The notes under the pieces: generated by a model
What the model was told of the DNA's origin: nothing
The model's database searches: none
The model's input: the letters and a program-made list of their open reading frames with translations, nothing else
Made by a program: the position numbers and the translations under genes
Assembly: GCF_030247185.1 (NCBI RefSeq)
Contig: NC_080572.1
Coordinates: 249,795,070-249,859,069 of the forward strand
DNA: 64,000 nucleotides
Direction of reading: 5' to 3'
Source of the DNA: Malaya genurostris
Taxonomy: Eukaryota > Arthropoda > Insecta > Diptera > Culicidae
Shown: positions 1-10,039 of the stretch, piece by piece
Layout of the letters: the number at the start of each line of letters is the position of its first letter
Position numbering within the stretch: the stretch's first letter is position 1

Positions 1-74
1 TGCGAACCAGAGAAATTTAAATTAGTCAATTTAAAGAATTCGCTGCTGATCACATAGTTACGTATGAAAAAATA

Positions 75-450
75 CTCTTGAAATTGATATTTTTTCTATC
101 TCCGTAACTGGAAGTTGAATCTGAATAATAATCAAGATATTATTATGACCGCTCAGTTGAATCTAAGATGGTAAAGATCGGTTGAGTCATCTTTGAAAAA
201 AGCTGCTGATGTTATTTTTTTTGGTGAATATCACCTGCAAATCCGGAAACGGAAATCGAATCCACATCAAATTTGGGAACTTTGTATGAGTTCGCAAGAC
301 TTTTCATTTCAATCTTAGTTTGTGAAAATCGGTTCAGCCGTCTCCGAAAAATTGAGTGAAATTATTTTCATTTTTTTGGACAACAGCACAGTTTAATTCC
401 GGAACTGGAAATCGGATTGAAATTTATTAACTTTGTATAGGACTAATTTT
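75..450 (+). repeat. Degenerate copies of a dispersed ~165-bp repeat
   Basis: Two to three decayed units in tandem carry the hallmarks seen elsewhere in the window: a 'ccggaac-ggaa-tcg' core, then 'ttcaatcttagtttgtgaaaatcggttcagcc' style wording, then 'tccgaaaaa'. Related copies lie near 8.2, 18.0, 32.3, 39.4, 42.7, 47.0, 61.3, 63.1 and 63.9 kb. No coding potential is visible. It is probably part of a non-autonomous element, but I cannot assign a superfamily. Confidence 0.6.
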
Positions 451-1168
451 TGAAAAGATAAAAGGCTAATTTTCTTTTGTGCAATCAATTCAATCCCCTG
501 AGTATCACGGTTCATGTAAAATTGATGAGTTTTGCAATGCTTTCCTCATACGTTATGAAACTTGGAGCCTTGAAAAGGGTTGTTTTGGTGGACCTAAGCA
601 GCAATGAAAAATTGGTTATATTTTATAACTGTGTTGTGTTTCACATGTAGAGTAGTTTGAATGTAAAAATAACTTCTACGGATAGGAAAAGCTAAGGGTT
701 TGATTCTCTGGTCTCGGTGGCAATTTTGTCGCAACTTTTCACTTCTAGGATTGCATTTCATCAGCCTTTTTCGGTCTGCTTTCTCGTTAGGTACCGACGA
801 CAATTTAGATCATTGAATTACTGAAAAATGAAAACTATCTAATTATCAACAAACCAGAACCACTTTCTTCCTTCAAACGTCCTGAGTCATTTTAACAGTT
901 TTTTCAATTTTTACGATATTTCCCGATCGGGCGTAATCGAGGAACTAGGATAGGTCTCTTTGGATGACAGATTCCCTGTTACCACTGGAAGCAAAATGCA
1001 GTATTAAATTTACAGGGTAAATGGTAGAATGTGTTTTTCAAGAACTCTTTCTTTTTGAGCCAACCCGCACTTGGAAACTGTTTCTTATGGTATCGACGTC
1101 GTGTTGATTAAACTGATTATTACCAATACAGACGACAAGATCGTATAGTAAACAACAAATCGATTTTA

Positions 1169-1470
1169 AGGGGCGGGTAGAGTCTATACTTTTGAAAAAT
1201 CATTTATTATTTTATTTATATTTTCTAATAGTAAAACATTTCAGGAATTTTCTGTGAAATTTTCAAGCCTATTGGAACTATCGTGGAAGTTCCGAACTTT
1301 TATCTATGGCTATATCATTCTACGAAGAAGCAAGAGCTCGGCGCACTGGCCCAAGATTTCTACTTCAATTGACTTCAAAACTTGACAAAACATTCTTGAA
1401 ATGTTTAATTATAATAAATTATAAAAGAAAAAATATGATTTTTGGAAAATGTTAGACCCTACGGGCTCCC
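1169..1470 (+). mobile_element. MITE, copy A (inverted relative to copy B at 22.7 kb)
   Basis: This is a non-coding segment of about 300 bp whose ends are inverted repeats: 'ggggcgggtagagtct' on the left against 'agaccctacgggctcc' on the right, each followed inward by a 'aaaatcat' stretch. The whole segment reappears in reverse complement at 22702-22988. For example, the block around 1330-1412 matches 22742-22824 with few changes. The right boundary is uncertain because the 24-bp direct repeat that flanks the neighbouring retrotransposon overlaps this end. Confidence 0.65.
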
Positions 1471-1481
1471 TGGAGTAATTA
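1458..1481 (+). repeat. Left copy of a perfect 24-bp direct repeat (candidate TSD)
   Basis: The 24 bases from 1458 to 1481, centred on 'acgggctccctggagtaatt', recur exactly at 3798-3821. The two copies bracket the LOA-like element, which fits a target-site duplication made when that retrotransposon inserted. Confidence 0.6.
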
Positions 1482-1985
1482 TCAGGAATCAGAACAAATT
1501 GGCTCAAATGGCACGTTCCCCTTGATATTTGGAGATTTGTGCCTTGCCATCAATTTGTTTTTAGCATCATTTTCCCGATATATAAGAGGGAAGGATTGAA
1601 AGGAAATGGTAAGGGTTGGACTAGGAGGATGGGAAAAATTGACGACACAAAAACACATAAAAGCAGAAGTAAATTCTGCACCCCTAAGGGATGCTGAAAA
1701 ATCTGCTGAGGATCACATTTAGTGGAAGCAGAAGGAAAATCTGAACCTCTACGAGGTCCCGAACAGTCTGCTGTTAATAAAACCTCCAACCCCCGAGAGG
1801 ATTTAGAGATCTTACAAAAGCGACACCATTCTGCACTCCCGGAAGAATGCAGAACGACTCGCAGTATGTACGAGAAGAAGTAAATTCGGTACCCCTCAGA
1901 GGATGCCAAACAATCTGCCAAACCCTATTTAAGGTGAATACAGAAGGGATTCATTCACTCCAGGAAGAACGATGAACCCTTCTGA

Positions 1986-2854
1986 CTATAGCTCCTTACC
2001 ACATTGGGTGAGAAACGAGAGAATATCCTTCAATTTTAGCTCCGCATACACAGACTCAACCATGTATGGAGAACCAAAAACCCGGATACGTAGCTGCGTC
2101 AATGCGGGACAGTTACATATCAGATGATATGAAGTACCATAATCGCATTCACACAAATCACACGAATAATACTCAGCACGTTGAATAGTAGCCATGTGAT
2201 AATTGAGTTTGCAATGTCCAGTCAGAGCTCTGACCAGAATACTTCAATGATACTTGGAGAAATGCAGTAGACACTTTGACATTTTCAGATTTAAATCTGG
2301 TAGAAATGCTTTTGTCTGAGCGCAAGTTTGCAAGCTGCGCCAGTAGCTGGCATGTTTGGATGCAGCCCAAGAACGTATCTTGTGCTTTATCCAACTAGTT
2401 GAAAGTGGTAAAACTGGTTCAGGACCAACGAAATCATTCGTTGCACCAGCTCTAGCCAACTCATCAGCCCATTCATTTCCAGTAATACCAGAATGGCCGG
2501 GTACCCATATGAAGTAAACAGCATTTGAAATGCTGAGGTCTTCAATTTGAGTTCGACATGCGATCACTTGATTCGACCGTGAGTCATTCGAACTGAGTGC
2601 TTTTAAGGCTGCCTGACTGTCGGAACAAAAATAAATACGTTTACCACAGATCCTCTGCTGAAGTGCCGATTGTACTCCACACAGAATTGCGTAGATTTCT
2701 GCTTGGAACACAGTACAGCATCTACCAAGTGAATGAGACTGCTCCAGCCTATTTCACGACAGTAGATACCAGCACCAGCACGACCATTCAACAGAGAACC
2801 GTCCGTAAAACAAACTATGTGTTCATCAAGTTGTCGTTCCAGACAACCAGGCAA
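1986..2854 (-). pseudogene. RNase H domain plus C-terminal zinc-knuckle-like segment of the LOA-like element
   Basis: Reading the minus strand, the first acidic motif is CFTDGSLL near 2800. After a frameshift near 2720 come QAEIYAIL, FCSDSQAALKAL and WVPGHSGITGNEWADELAR, so the D, E, D, H and D of a type I RNase H are all recognisable. Further downstream, after a second frameshift, a CDLCECDYGTSYHLICNC segment resembles the cysteine/histidine-rich tail of many non-LTR elements. This enzyme would remove RNA from the RNA-DNA hybrid during reverse transcription. The frame is broken, so no functional protein is expected. Confidence 0.8.
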
Positions 2855-2860
2855 TCATTC

Positions 2861-3560
2861 CTAACGAAGAGGATAGCTCACATTGAATGTTTTAAAAGGA
2901 AAACTGCTTGTGAGAGTTAGGTCACTAGGAGCGAGTAAATACTCATCCCACGGAAACATTTGAGACCACAAGCGAGTGTGACTGGTAGCATATTCTAATG
3001 GGTTACTGTTCCAAAGCCCTGTAACCCTAAGACGGTATGCACAAGATAATGCTTCTTGTTTTAGGAACACATGTAGTGGTTTAATGCACAGTAGCGCCTC
3101 TAGAGCAGCAGAAGGAGTTGTCGTGAATGCTCCTGTCATCGCCATTAGGACCATCCTTTGGAGATGATTTAGCTTTGACTGAACTGTCGCGACTTCTCCT
3201 TTCTGCCACCATACAAGACATCCATATGCTAAAATTGGTCTAACGATAGTTGTGTAGATCCAATGAATATATCTGGGTTTGAGTCCCCATGATTTTCCAA
3301 AAGCTCGTCTGCATTGGCCGAAAGCCATGCAAGCTCTTTTAATCCTGAAATCAATGTGAGCAGACCAATTCAGTTTTGAGTCAAGAATAACCCCGACGTA
3401 TTTAACTTGATCGACCACAGTGACCCCTGAACCAAAGAACTGCAACGGACGAGCTCCTGTAATTATCCTACGATGAGTGAAAAGCACCATTGATGTTTTG
3501 CCCGGATTTACAGATAATCCAAACCTGACAACACCATTGTTCAACAGATCGCAGGGCTTG
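2861..3560 (-). pseudogene. Reverse transcriptase C-terminal (thumb/connection) fragment
   Basis: An open stretch of 227 codons begins in LSVNPGKTSMVLFTHRR, continues with VKYVGVILDSKLNWSAHI and ends before RNase H. The wording VNPGKT and KYVGVILD is typical of RT of the R1/LOA/I group just after the YADD box. The palm motifs themselves are missing. At about 3560 the sequence jumps to non-coding, 5'-UTR-like DNA, which suggests an internal deletion. Two in-frame stops (TAG, TGA) separate it from RNase H. Confidence 0.8.
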
Positions 3561-3797
3561 CTGCATTAAATCATTGTGGCCTTTTACGACATGGAATAGG
3601 AAACCAGTGGATCAATTCTTGGTAAAAAATAATTCCGCCGGATGCCACACGGCTTACCTGTTTGGTGGACTTATACCACCGGTACAGGTGGACCGTAGCG
3701 TTATTCTTAGCAGTTGGGAAACCGCTACCGACACTACACGGCTATCTAGGCTGCTCAGAGAGGGAAGTTAACATTGATGGTCAACTTCCATGGAGTT

Positions 3798-3821
3798 CCT
3801 ACGGGCTCCCTGGAGTAATTA
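3798..3821 (+). repeat. Right copy of the 24-bp direct repeat (candidate TSD)
   Basis: Identical to 1458-1481. The base before and the base after differ between the two copies, so the identity is exactly 24 bp. Confidence 0.6.
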
Positions 3822-4869
3822 ATTGCTTCCATTGATTTTATAGACAAAAAAGTTTAAACGAGTTTTTCTCGAAAGCAGGTTTTGAAAGTTCGTGTCCATC
3901 GTCATTCAAAAACTACTGCACCATATTTTTTTTTCAAATTTTGCACACACTTGCTACATACAAAAAACCAGACCCCAACGTTTTTCTTTTCGTTATTTGG
4001 TACATAGGGGAGGTTTAACAGCTACAAAATGGCGATTTTTTTCGTGAAAAATCATAGTTTTCACTTTGAAAAACCACAAAAATATTTAAAAAAATTTTAA
4101 AAAATCAAACAGAAACGTTGGGGTCTAAAACAACTTCTTCTCTAACTATGCTGCGTTCATTTGTTCCCTTCTGATTAGTCTGTGCTGAAATACAGTGGAC
4201 ACCGCAAATCATGATTTTTAAGAAGCGTCCTCAAAAATACCTCTTCACCGACTTATTTCTCAATATTTTTCCACGAAACAATTACAAAATGTTGTTCGAA
4301 TGATGCTTTTTATCATGCAAAAAATTTTAGTTTATTTTGTTGAACGATAATCCTGGAAAAAAAATCCTAAAAATGATGATTTTTTCATGGTTTAGACCTT
4401 ACTTCTCCCCTTAAGGTGAACAAACATAATGAACAAAACGCACCGGCTTTGAAGCCTCCGCGAATAGAATTAAATTACTATTGATTTTGAACGTTGTTGA
4501 ATTCGACTTACAATAGAAGAAATTGAAGTTTAGATTTAAAACACATGAAGATTCAACGTTATAAACAAAATTCCTGCGCATATAAAAGATTGCGATGTTT
4601 CGATGTGCGGCTACATTACCTTCTTTTGAGCGCCAACGAGGATTACAAGAATCATATCGCAATACCTTCAAATTATTCATGTCCAAAGTGAAGTTTGGTG
4701 GAACGTTCGGGCTTAAATCTGGCTTAAATCACATGGTAATCATTTCAACAACCTGCTTGATACTGGAATCGTTAGAAGAAATATTACGGTAAATACGGTG
4801 CTTCTACTCCGGGTCCAAGCCATCCAAATATTGTTGGGACAATGGATGACTCTGAAATGCGTTTTGCAA
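3822..4869. other. AT-rich non-coding stretch, possibly containing a decayed MITE
   Basis: No gene is recognised. The segment from about 4007 ('aggggaggtttaa') to 4405 ('ccttacttctcccctt') has weakly inverted ends that recall the MITE at 1169, but similarity is too low to be sure. The phrase 'acgttggggtct' occurs once in each orientation sense around 3975-4125. Confidence 0.35.
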
Positions 4870-5145
4870 GTAACAATTCTGTATAAAATGTTCAAAACGA
4901 CGTATGTAACAATGAGAGATTCTCTTTGTTTACTTTCTCTTTCGATTATTGCGAAATATTCCTGCTTTTTTCGGTATCTTCTCCAGAGCAGATTAAAAGA
5001 TGATAGCTTTAATTATTATTATCGGTAAATGATTGGAAAGAAGTATTGCTTAGAGTGCCGTAATAATCAAAAGAGAAAGTAAACAAAGAGAATCTCTCAT
5101 TGTCACATACGTCGTTTTGAACATTTTATACAGAATTCATGTTAC
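4870..5145. mobile_element. Foldback-type MITE with ~84-bp terminal inverted repeats
   Basis: The left arm (4870 to about 4953) and the right arm (about 5062 to 5145) are reverse complements with only a few differences. Both contain 'ttctgtataaaatgttc', 'acgacgtatgt' and 'agagattctctttgtttac'. The intervening roughly 110 bp is non-coding. Total length is about 276 bp. The target duplication is not clear. Superfamily is not assigned. Confidence 0.85.
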
Positions 5146-5180
5146 TGTAGCTTCTTTCAGGCCAATCAGTTACAAAAATT

Positions 5181-5188
5181 ACTCATAC
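5181..5188 (+). repeat. 8-bp target-site duplication, left copy (actcatac)
   Basis: 'actcatac' occurs immediately before the left terminus of the hAT-like element and again immediately after its right terminus (8659-8666). An 8-bp duplication is the hallmark of hAT insertion. Confidence 0.85.
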
Positions 5189-6591
5189 CAGGCCCGTACC
5201 CAGAATTTTGTTTCGGGAGGGGCTAATAAATAAGTAACAACGCATCTAACTGATGTAATGATTCTTTATGTATCTAGTTCTAGGTGTGTTTTTATTATCT
5301 TTAGTAAATTTCTTCTATCATATAATCCCATAGTTCGGATTCGACTTCTGGTTTTGGAAAAACTTAGTGAAGAATATAAAAACCTTCACACCCTTGAAGT
5401 GTTCTTATAAGTGAAGATGAAAAAAGAAGCAAATATTCTGACACTATTCAGTAAGCTATTCTAGTTTACAAAATTTTGTTGATTATTTATCGAACAAACA
5501 TTCGCGATGATTTTAACAAATTTATATTTAAATGAAGTGCCTTATAATCCCCACATGATCCTATTTAATTTCATCGATTCAACTTTCGAGTCTGGATCAG
5601 CGATGCCATTTGTAAATCAGCAGATGTTTGTAAATCAGCAGATTTCTAAAATAAGCTGCAAACTTGTTTTAATTGAAGACTTTTTTGCATACTTTTGAAA
5701 ATCACATTTTTCATAGACATTCGTAAAAATTTACCGACTTTTGAAATTGCCGCGGTCATTTTTTTTGGCTAAACCAATTCCGTGCACCATTTTTTATAGA
5801 AAAAAAATTAGAGGGTTGTATTCAAGACACGACCGAGCACAATAACATTAAAAATGGAACGTTTCTAGGGTCTTCATAATAAATACAAAAATAAAGATGA
5901 TAATGATGATGATACACTAAACTAAAAATTTTTCAATTGACTACTTACAAATTTGCTCTAGTTGAGGCGCTTAGATTGTTAGCGAATGATAAAATTGACA
6001 ATTAGATTCTTTCTTGATAATTAATTATATTCAATTTTGATCATGTAAAATCGCAAGTAAACTTACCTTTAGTTTATCTTTGATACTTTGATGATATTGC
6101 ATCTAATTGTACTGTATATGTGAGCCTGTGGAACTCATTTATACTATCAAACCGAGGAGGCCGCTTTTAGATAAGTTTCAGAATTTAATTTTGAATCTTT
6201 TGAAGCGTTTAATTCCTGGTGGGACAACAACTTGTTCAGTCACATATAACGAAGAAGAAGTATCTATGATTATCATCATAACACAACTTTATACTGAATC
6301 CATTTTCGCGCCACCGTTTTGTTCGTATGGGAATGGATATTTAAGTATGCAAACCGATCCGTTGACAAATTAAAACATTTTTAAGTTTACAATATTGAAG
6401 CTTTGGAATCATTTAAATGAGGAAAATCCATTAACAAATCATCGAGGAACAAGCGCTGCAAATTAGATCCGAATTAGATCTATTGCCGTTAATACTAAAT
6501 TAGCCTGATAGTTACCAGATAACCAAAATAAAATACTCAATTCAAATAAATTTTTCAATGGAATGCAATTGAAATATTCAAATGACGTTAT

Positions 6592-6795
6592 CTCATGAGT
6601 TTAAGTTAAATGTTTCCGAATCGATTGGTTGTTGAGTTATATGAATCCATCAACAAATGACTGAGGTATGAGCGTTCAAAATTATGGCAGAAAAATGTTA
6701 CGCGATTAGTTTTGCATGTTTTAATTTGACACCCAGTCTCGGGAAGCGAAGTGTAAGGCATTTTTAATGGCAAAATCGACCAACAATTTGCTAAA
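6592..6795 (+). repeat. Internal direct duplication, copy 1
   Basis: About 200 bp shared with 7224-7420. Both include 'ccgaatcgattggttgtt', 'aatccatcaacaaatgac', 'cgttcaaaattatg' and 'taaggcatttttaatg'. The copies have diverged by substitutions and small indels, so the duplication is old. Non-coding. Confidence 0.8.
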
Positions 6796-7223
6796 TACAT
6801 GGGATATTTCAAAAGAACCGATAACCACGCTGATTCGGTTCTTCAATAGCTAGATGATATATAAGATATTCAAGCGAACACGAAGCGGTGTTGTGCAGAC
6901 AGCAGGAAATTTCACCAACACATAATGCAAAAGCGACAACCAGCAATTGAACGCATATACAATCCAGTCATCAGCTCACTGGACGAGCTACTTGTTTCAT
7001 TCGCAGTCAAACATCAACTAGGCAAAGAAATATTGTGCAGCCTATATTTATAGATTTCTCTTCATACTACGCATAACGATGCGGTGCTTGTTATGCATGA
7101 CGCAAAGCCTCCTATGCCGAACAAGAAGTTGACGTCATTTTGTACAGCAGGGATTGGTGGATGAAAACATAGGTCGATTCCAACCATTTTTACAATAGTA
7201 TGCTATTGAAATAGTGAAACGAT

Positions 7224-7420
7224 GTCGTCATACATGTTTAAGTTGAAAGTTTCCGAATCGATTGGTTGTTAAATTATAACAATCCATCAACAAATGACCG
7301 AGTTATTAACGTTCAAAATTATGACACAAAAAGGTTACGCGGCTATTTTTGAAACTTTTAATTGACACCCGGCCCCGTATAGTGAAGAGTAAGGCATTTT
7401 TAATGCCAAAAAGCCCACAG
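7224..7420 (+). repeat. Internal direct duplication, copy 2
   Basis: Second member of the pair described at 6592-6795, in the same orientation and about 630 bp downstream. Both lie inside the hAT-like element. Confidence 0.8.
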
Positions 7421-8202
7421 ACTTTTTTTTGAGTTTACAAACTTTGTCAATCCTTTATAATTATGTTTGAAATTTTTACCTAGCATTATTGGGAGTGGCG
7501 ATGCAACAACAGAAAAATCTTCTTGGTAGCGGTCAAAAACTCCAAAACGGAATTCACATAAATATCACAGAGATGACTAGAACGATTTACACAAATGTAA
7601 GAATGGATTCAAATGAAAGATTTCATGCTGTTTTAACCGAATCCGGCTTCCGGTTTCGGAACAGGTTCCGGAAGTAGTAGTCACAATATGCTCTTGTGTG
7701 CCGGCACATTGTCTCGCAAAACCGATTTTTCCGATTTTCAATCGCTCCAATAATGCACATTTACAATTGCTGTTGATGGTGTTTTTCGTTTTTCGAGGTA
7801 GTCCACGAAAATTATACTCTGACCAACCCAAAGAACCGACTTCATAACTATTCCACCCAATTTCAGTCCGACATCAACTTGCATCACCATAGGCGAATAT
7901 GATTCCGGAGTGTGCTCGCGTTCCTCTTTTCAATCCTGAGTAAGCAAGTGCGGCATCCAGCGGCAGGAAAACTTTTTCATTCGCGGAATCTTGCTAAAAC
8001 TATGATATTTTTGCTCAGTACTAATCCTTATGGCACTGCTGGTCATCCAGTAACATTTCCTTTGATTTTGACATTGATTTTTGTAACCTGCAACTGTGGG
8101 CTGCACTCGAAACCACTATTTCACGATGTAGTCTTCAGGAGCACCAGCTCCGTAATATTTATTCAACTTGTGCCTCCCAAAATAATTGTTTAAGAACCAC
8201 AA

Positions 8203-8590
8203 CCTTTTTGCCTTTCTCATATAGAAAGGGTATGTAATCACTGAAAACCGACATTTGAGCCGAGGCCCAAACCAAACTTAAATTTAGTTGAAAGGTCTTG
8301 TAGTCAGATAAGACATTTCAGAATTTTATCTGGCTCCGACTTCCGGCTCCGGAATTACAGGGTTTTTAGTGTTCCAAAATGAAAATATGTGCGCAAGAGT
8401 TTTATAAAACTGGTTGGTAGAAACTTCTAATTAGTAGATTCTGTTAGTTGATGGCCATAAAACTCATTTTTGTTCCCAATTCCTCTTATTAGTTGATGGC
8501 CAAACTAAGTGGTTTTTACTATACCGGTTCTCAGATTACGGTTCCCGGAAGTAGTATTCAAATGAATGTATGAATAGTATGTATCAATCT
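8203..8590 (-). repeat. Dispersed ~165-bp repeat family, minus orientation, with its terminal segment
   Basis: Starts with 'ttgcctttctcatatagaaagg', the reverse complement of the element end seen at about 40010-40041, and continues with reversed core wording ('gacttccggctccggaatta'). It lies inside the hAT-like element, close to its right end. Confidence 0.65.
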
Positions 8591-8666
8591 AACCGATGAA
8601 AGTGTCCGATTTCGGGAGGTGCCAGGGCCCCTTGGCCCCCCCTCTGGGTACGTGCCTGACTCATAC

Positions 8667-9590
8667 CTTTAGTTCCCACTCGAGTACATTATTTGACATT
8701 AAGGATACTGACAATAAAATATACTAATTGTGAGAACCACAATCAATGTACAATAAGTCGTATCTGTGACACCCTGCAACACCCCAAACAATAATAAATA
8801 CGATAAGATGCCAAACACACTTCAACGACGTTCCTTACCAGCAGAGATGTCCATCTCCTCTGTGTGACGAAGAGCAAGTATAATTTCTCCCCTCGCACTG
8901 ACAACATCAACGAGAGCTCTTCTCTTTCACACATATACACCACTGTTATATAAAGTGTGCACGCATCATGTGAGCGAGTGTTTATTTTCTTTCAACTCTA
9001 GCACTGGATCACACCAAATTGATAGAGCAGAGCTCTGAAATTCTCTGAGGTGGATGAACATATTTTCTCCGAAGTGTGTGCGCCGTGAGGACTCTGGTGT
9101 ACGGTTCGCATAAGAGAAGCGTGGGGCTGTTCGTTCACTAGCACGTACCAGTCGTCACTTGAGAGTATTTAGGCGAGAGCGCGTGAAAGCGATTCATGCG
9201 AAGAGAGTGTGTTTCACTCGCGTCAGCTGCTTTCACCACAATCACACACTCAAATTCTGTCTATTTACCGTAAAAAATTAGTTTTTCCTTGCTGCGAAAA
9301 AGATTGTCATAGCATGATTCATTAGTCATTTACTAATCTGTGCGTACAGTGAACAATGTCTGCGATGATTGTTGCCCCCGCAGCTATAAAGTTAGTTAGC
9401 AAGATTTTTGTGTGAAAAAGGGTCTTCGCACGAAAAAAAAAATTTACTTTCGTTTCTGAAAACTGCATGTTTTATAGTGATTTTTCAAGATCGAAAATTT
9501 TCAAGCTTTAACCATCGGGCGGCACTACTTACCCATACCCGATTTAGCTCAAATTTTGTATAGGAACTATTTCTGAGTTGCTTAAACTTT
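8667..9590. other. Non-coding stretch with a TATA-like box; no gene recognised
   Basis: The region has higher GC and CpG than its surroundings. A TATA-like 'ttatataaag' lies at 8946-8955. A 20-codon open frame starts at about 9357. This could be part of a solo LTR or a promoter segment from another element, but I could not define ends or a target duplication, so no assignment is made. Confidence 0.25.
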
Positions 9591-9599
9591 TGAGCACTG

Positions 9600-10000
9600 C
9601 CGCTTTGCGAAATTAGAGATGACTCCAAAATATTGGCACCCTAACGAACCTACTCTAAGGTGTTACGGAAAGGTTAAACAATGGTTTTATTACTTCAAAC
9701 AAGGACGAATGAAGGCTTATAAGAATGGGAGTGGTATGTCTAGTATGACAACCAATGAAACTGTTCTTCTGGTGGATCAAAAACTGCGATCTGATCGTCG
9801 GAGGATGATTTCCTCACCCTAAACACCCAATAGAATTGTGAACTGTCTAATCAACCTAACTAAAACTCTCAGACGATGAGTTTCGATGCACACGAGTAAA
9901 AAAAGCTGGCACGGCTATACGAAAAATACTTGAAAATGAACGGTGAAGTGAAGTATGTTTTCTGGAAAATAAATGTGTTGATAAAATTTATTTTAATTTT
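9600..10000 (+). pseudogene. Highly decayed mariner-like transposase relic
   Basis: The 67-codon frame at 9619-9822 aligns by eye with the N-terminal DNA-binding part of mariner transposases: VKQWFYYFKQGR matches the usual 'V-W/F-F-F--G' helix-turn-helix wording, followed by a degenerate linker, then TTNETV--VDQKLRSDRR. About 80 bp further, a KSWHGYTKNT-like segment resembles the transposase C-terminus (usually KW-RCI-). The catalytic centre is deleted. No inverted repeats were found. Confidence 0.45.
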
Positions 10001-10039
10001 TATTTAGATCTAAACACCCTTATTTTTTGGATATGCCTC

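Larger units (their letters stand above)
1482..3797 (-). mobile_element. LOA/R1-like non-LTR retrotransposon, internally deleted and decayed
   Basis: On the minus strand the order is a possible 5' UTR (about 3790 to 3565), the C-terminal part of reverse transcriptase (3560-2861), RNase H (about 2854-2400), a cysteine-rich C-terminus (about 2195-2000), and a 3' UTR down to 1482. The 3' UTR has loosely repeated 'gcagaagtaaattctgc' type phrases. Endonuclease and the catalytic RT palm are absent. The reading frame is broken by stops near 2855 and by frameshifts near 2720 and 2230. Presence of RNase H downstream of RT and the family style point to the LOA or R1 group; the exact clade is an inference. 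A perfect 24-bp direct repeat flanks the unit. No poly(A) tail is visible at the 3' end. Confidence 0.75.
5189..8658. mobile_element. 3.47-kb non-autonomous hAT-like element
   Basis: The left end reads 'caggcccgtacccaga' and the reverse complement of the right end reads 'caggcacgtacccaga', a 16-bp inverted repeat with one mismatch. Both ends also carry a 'cgggagg' phrase just inside. Perfect 8-bp flanking duplications (actcatac) support a real insertion. hAT transposases are usually about 600 residues with a BED finger and a C-terminal dimerisation domain; no open frame here is longer than about 95 codons and none resembles those domains. The interior holds a duplicated ~200-bp block (6592-6795 and 7224-7420) and inverted-phase dispersed repeat (about 7600-7860 and 8203-8590). 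It is therefore a deletion derivative or a composite that needs a transposase in trans. Confidence 0.8.

Noticed and set aside
2173..2394. Separate 73-codon minus-strand gene
   Set aside because: It is an alternative frame across the RNase H tail of the LOA-like element.
8667..9420. Solo LTR of a BEL/Gypsy element
   Set aside because: A TATA-like box and distinct composition suggested it, but I could not find matching TG...CA ends with a target duplication. Left unassigned.
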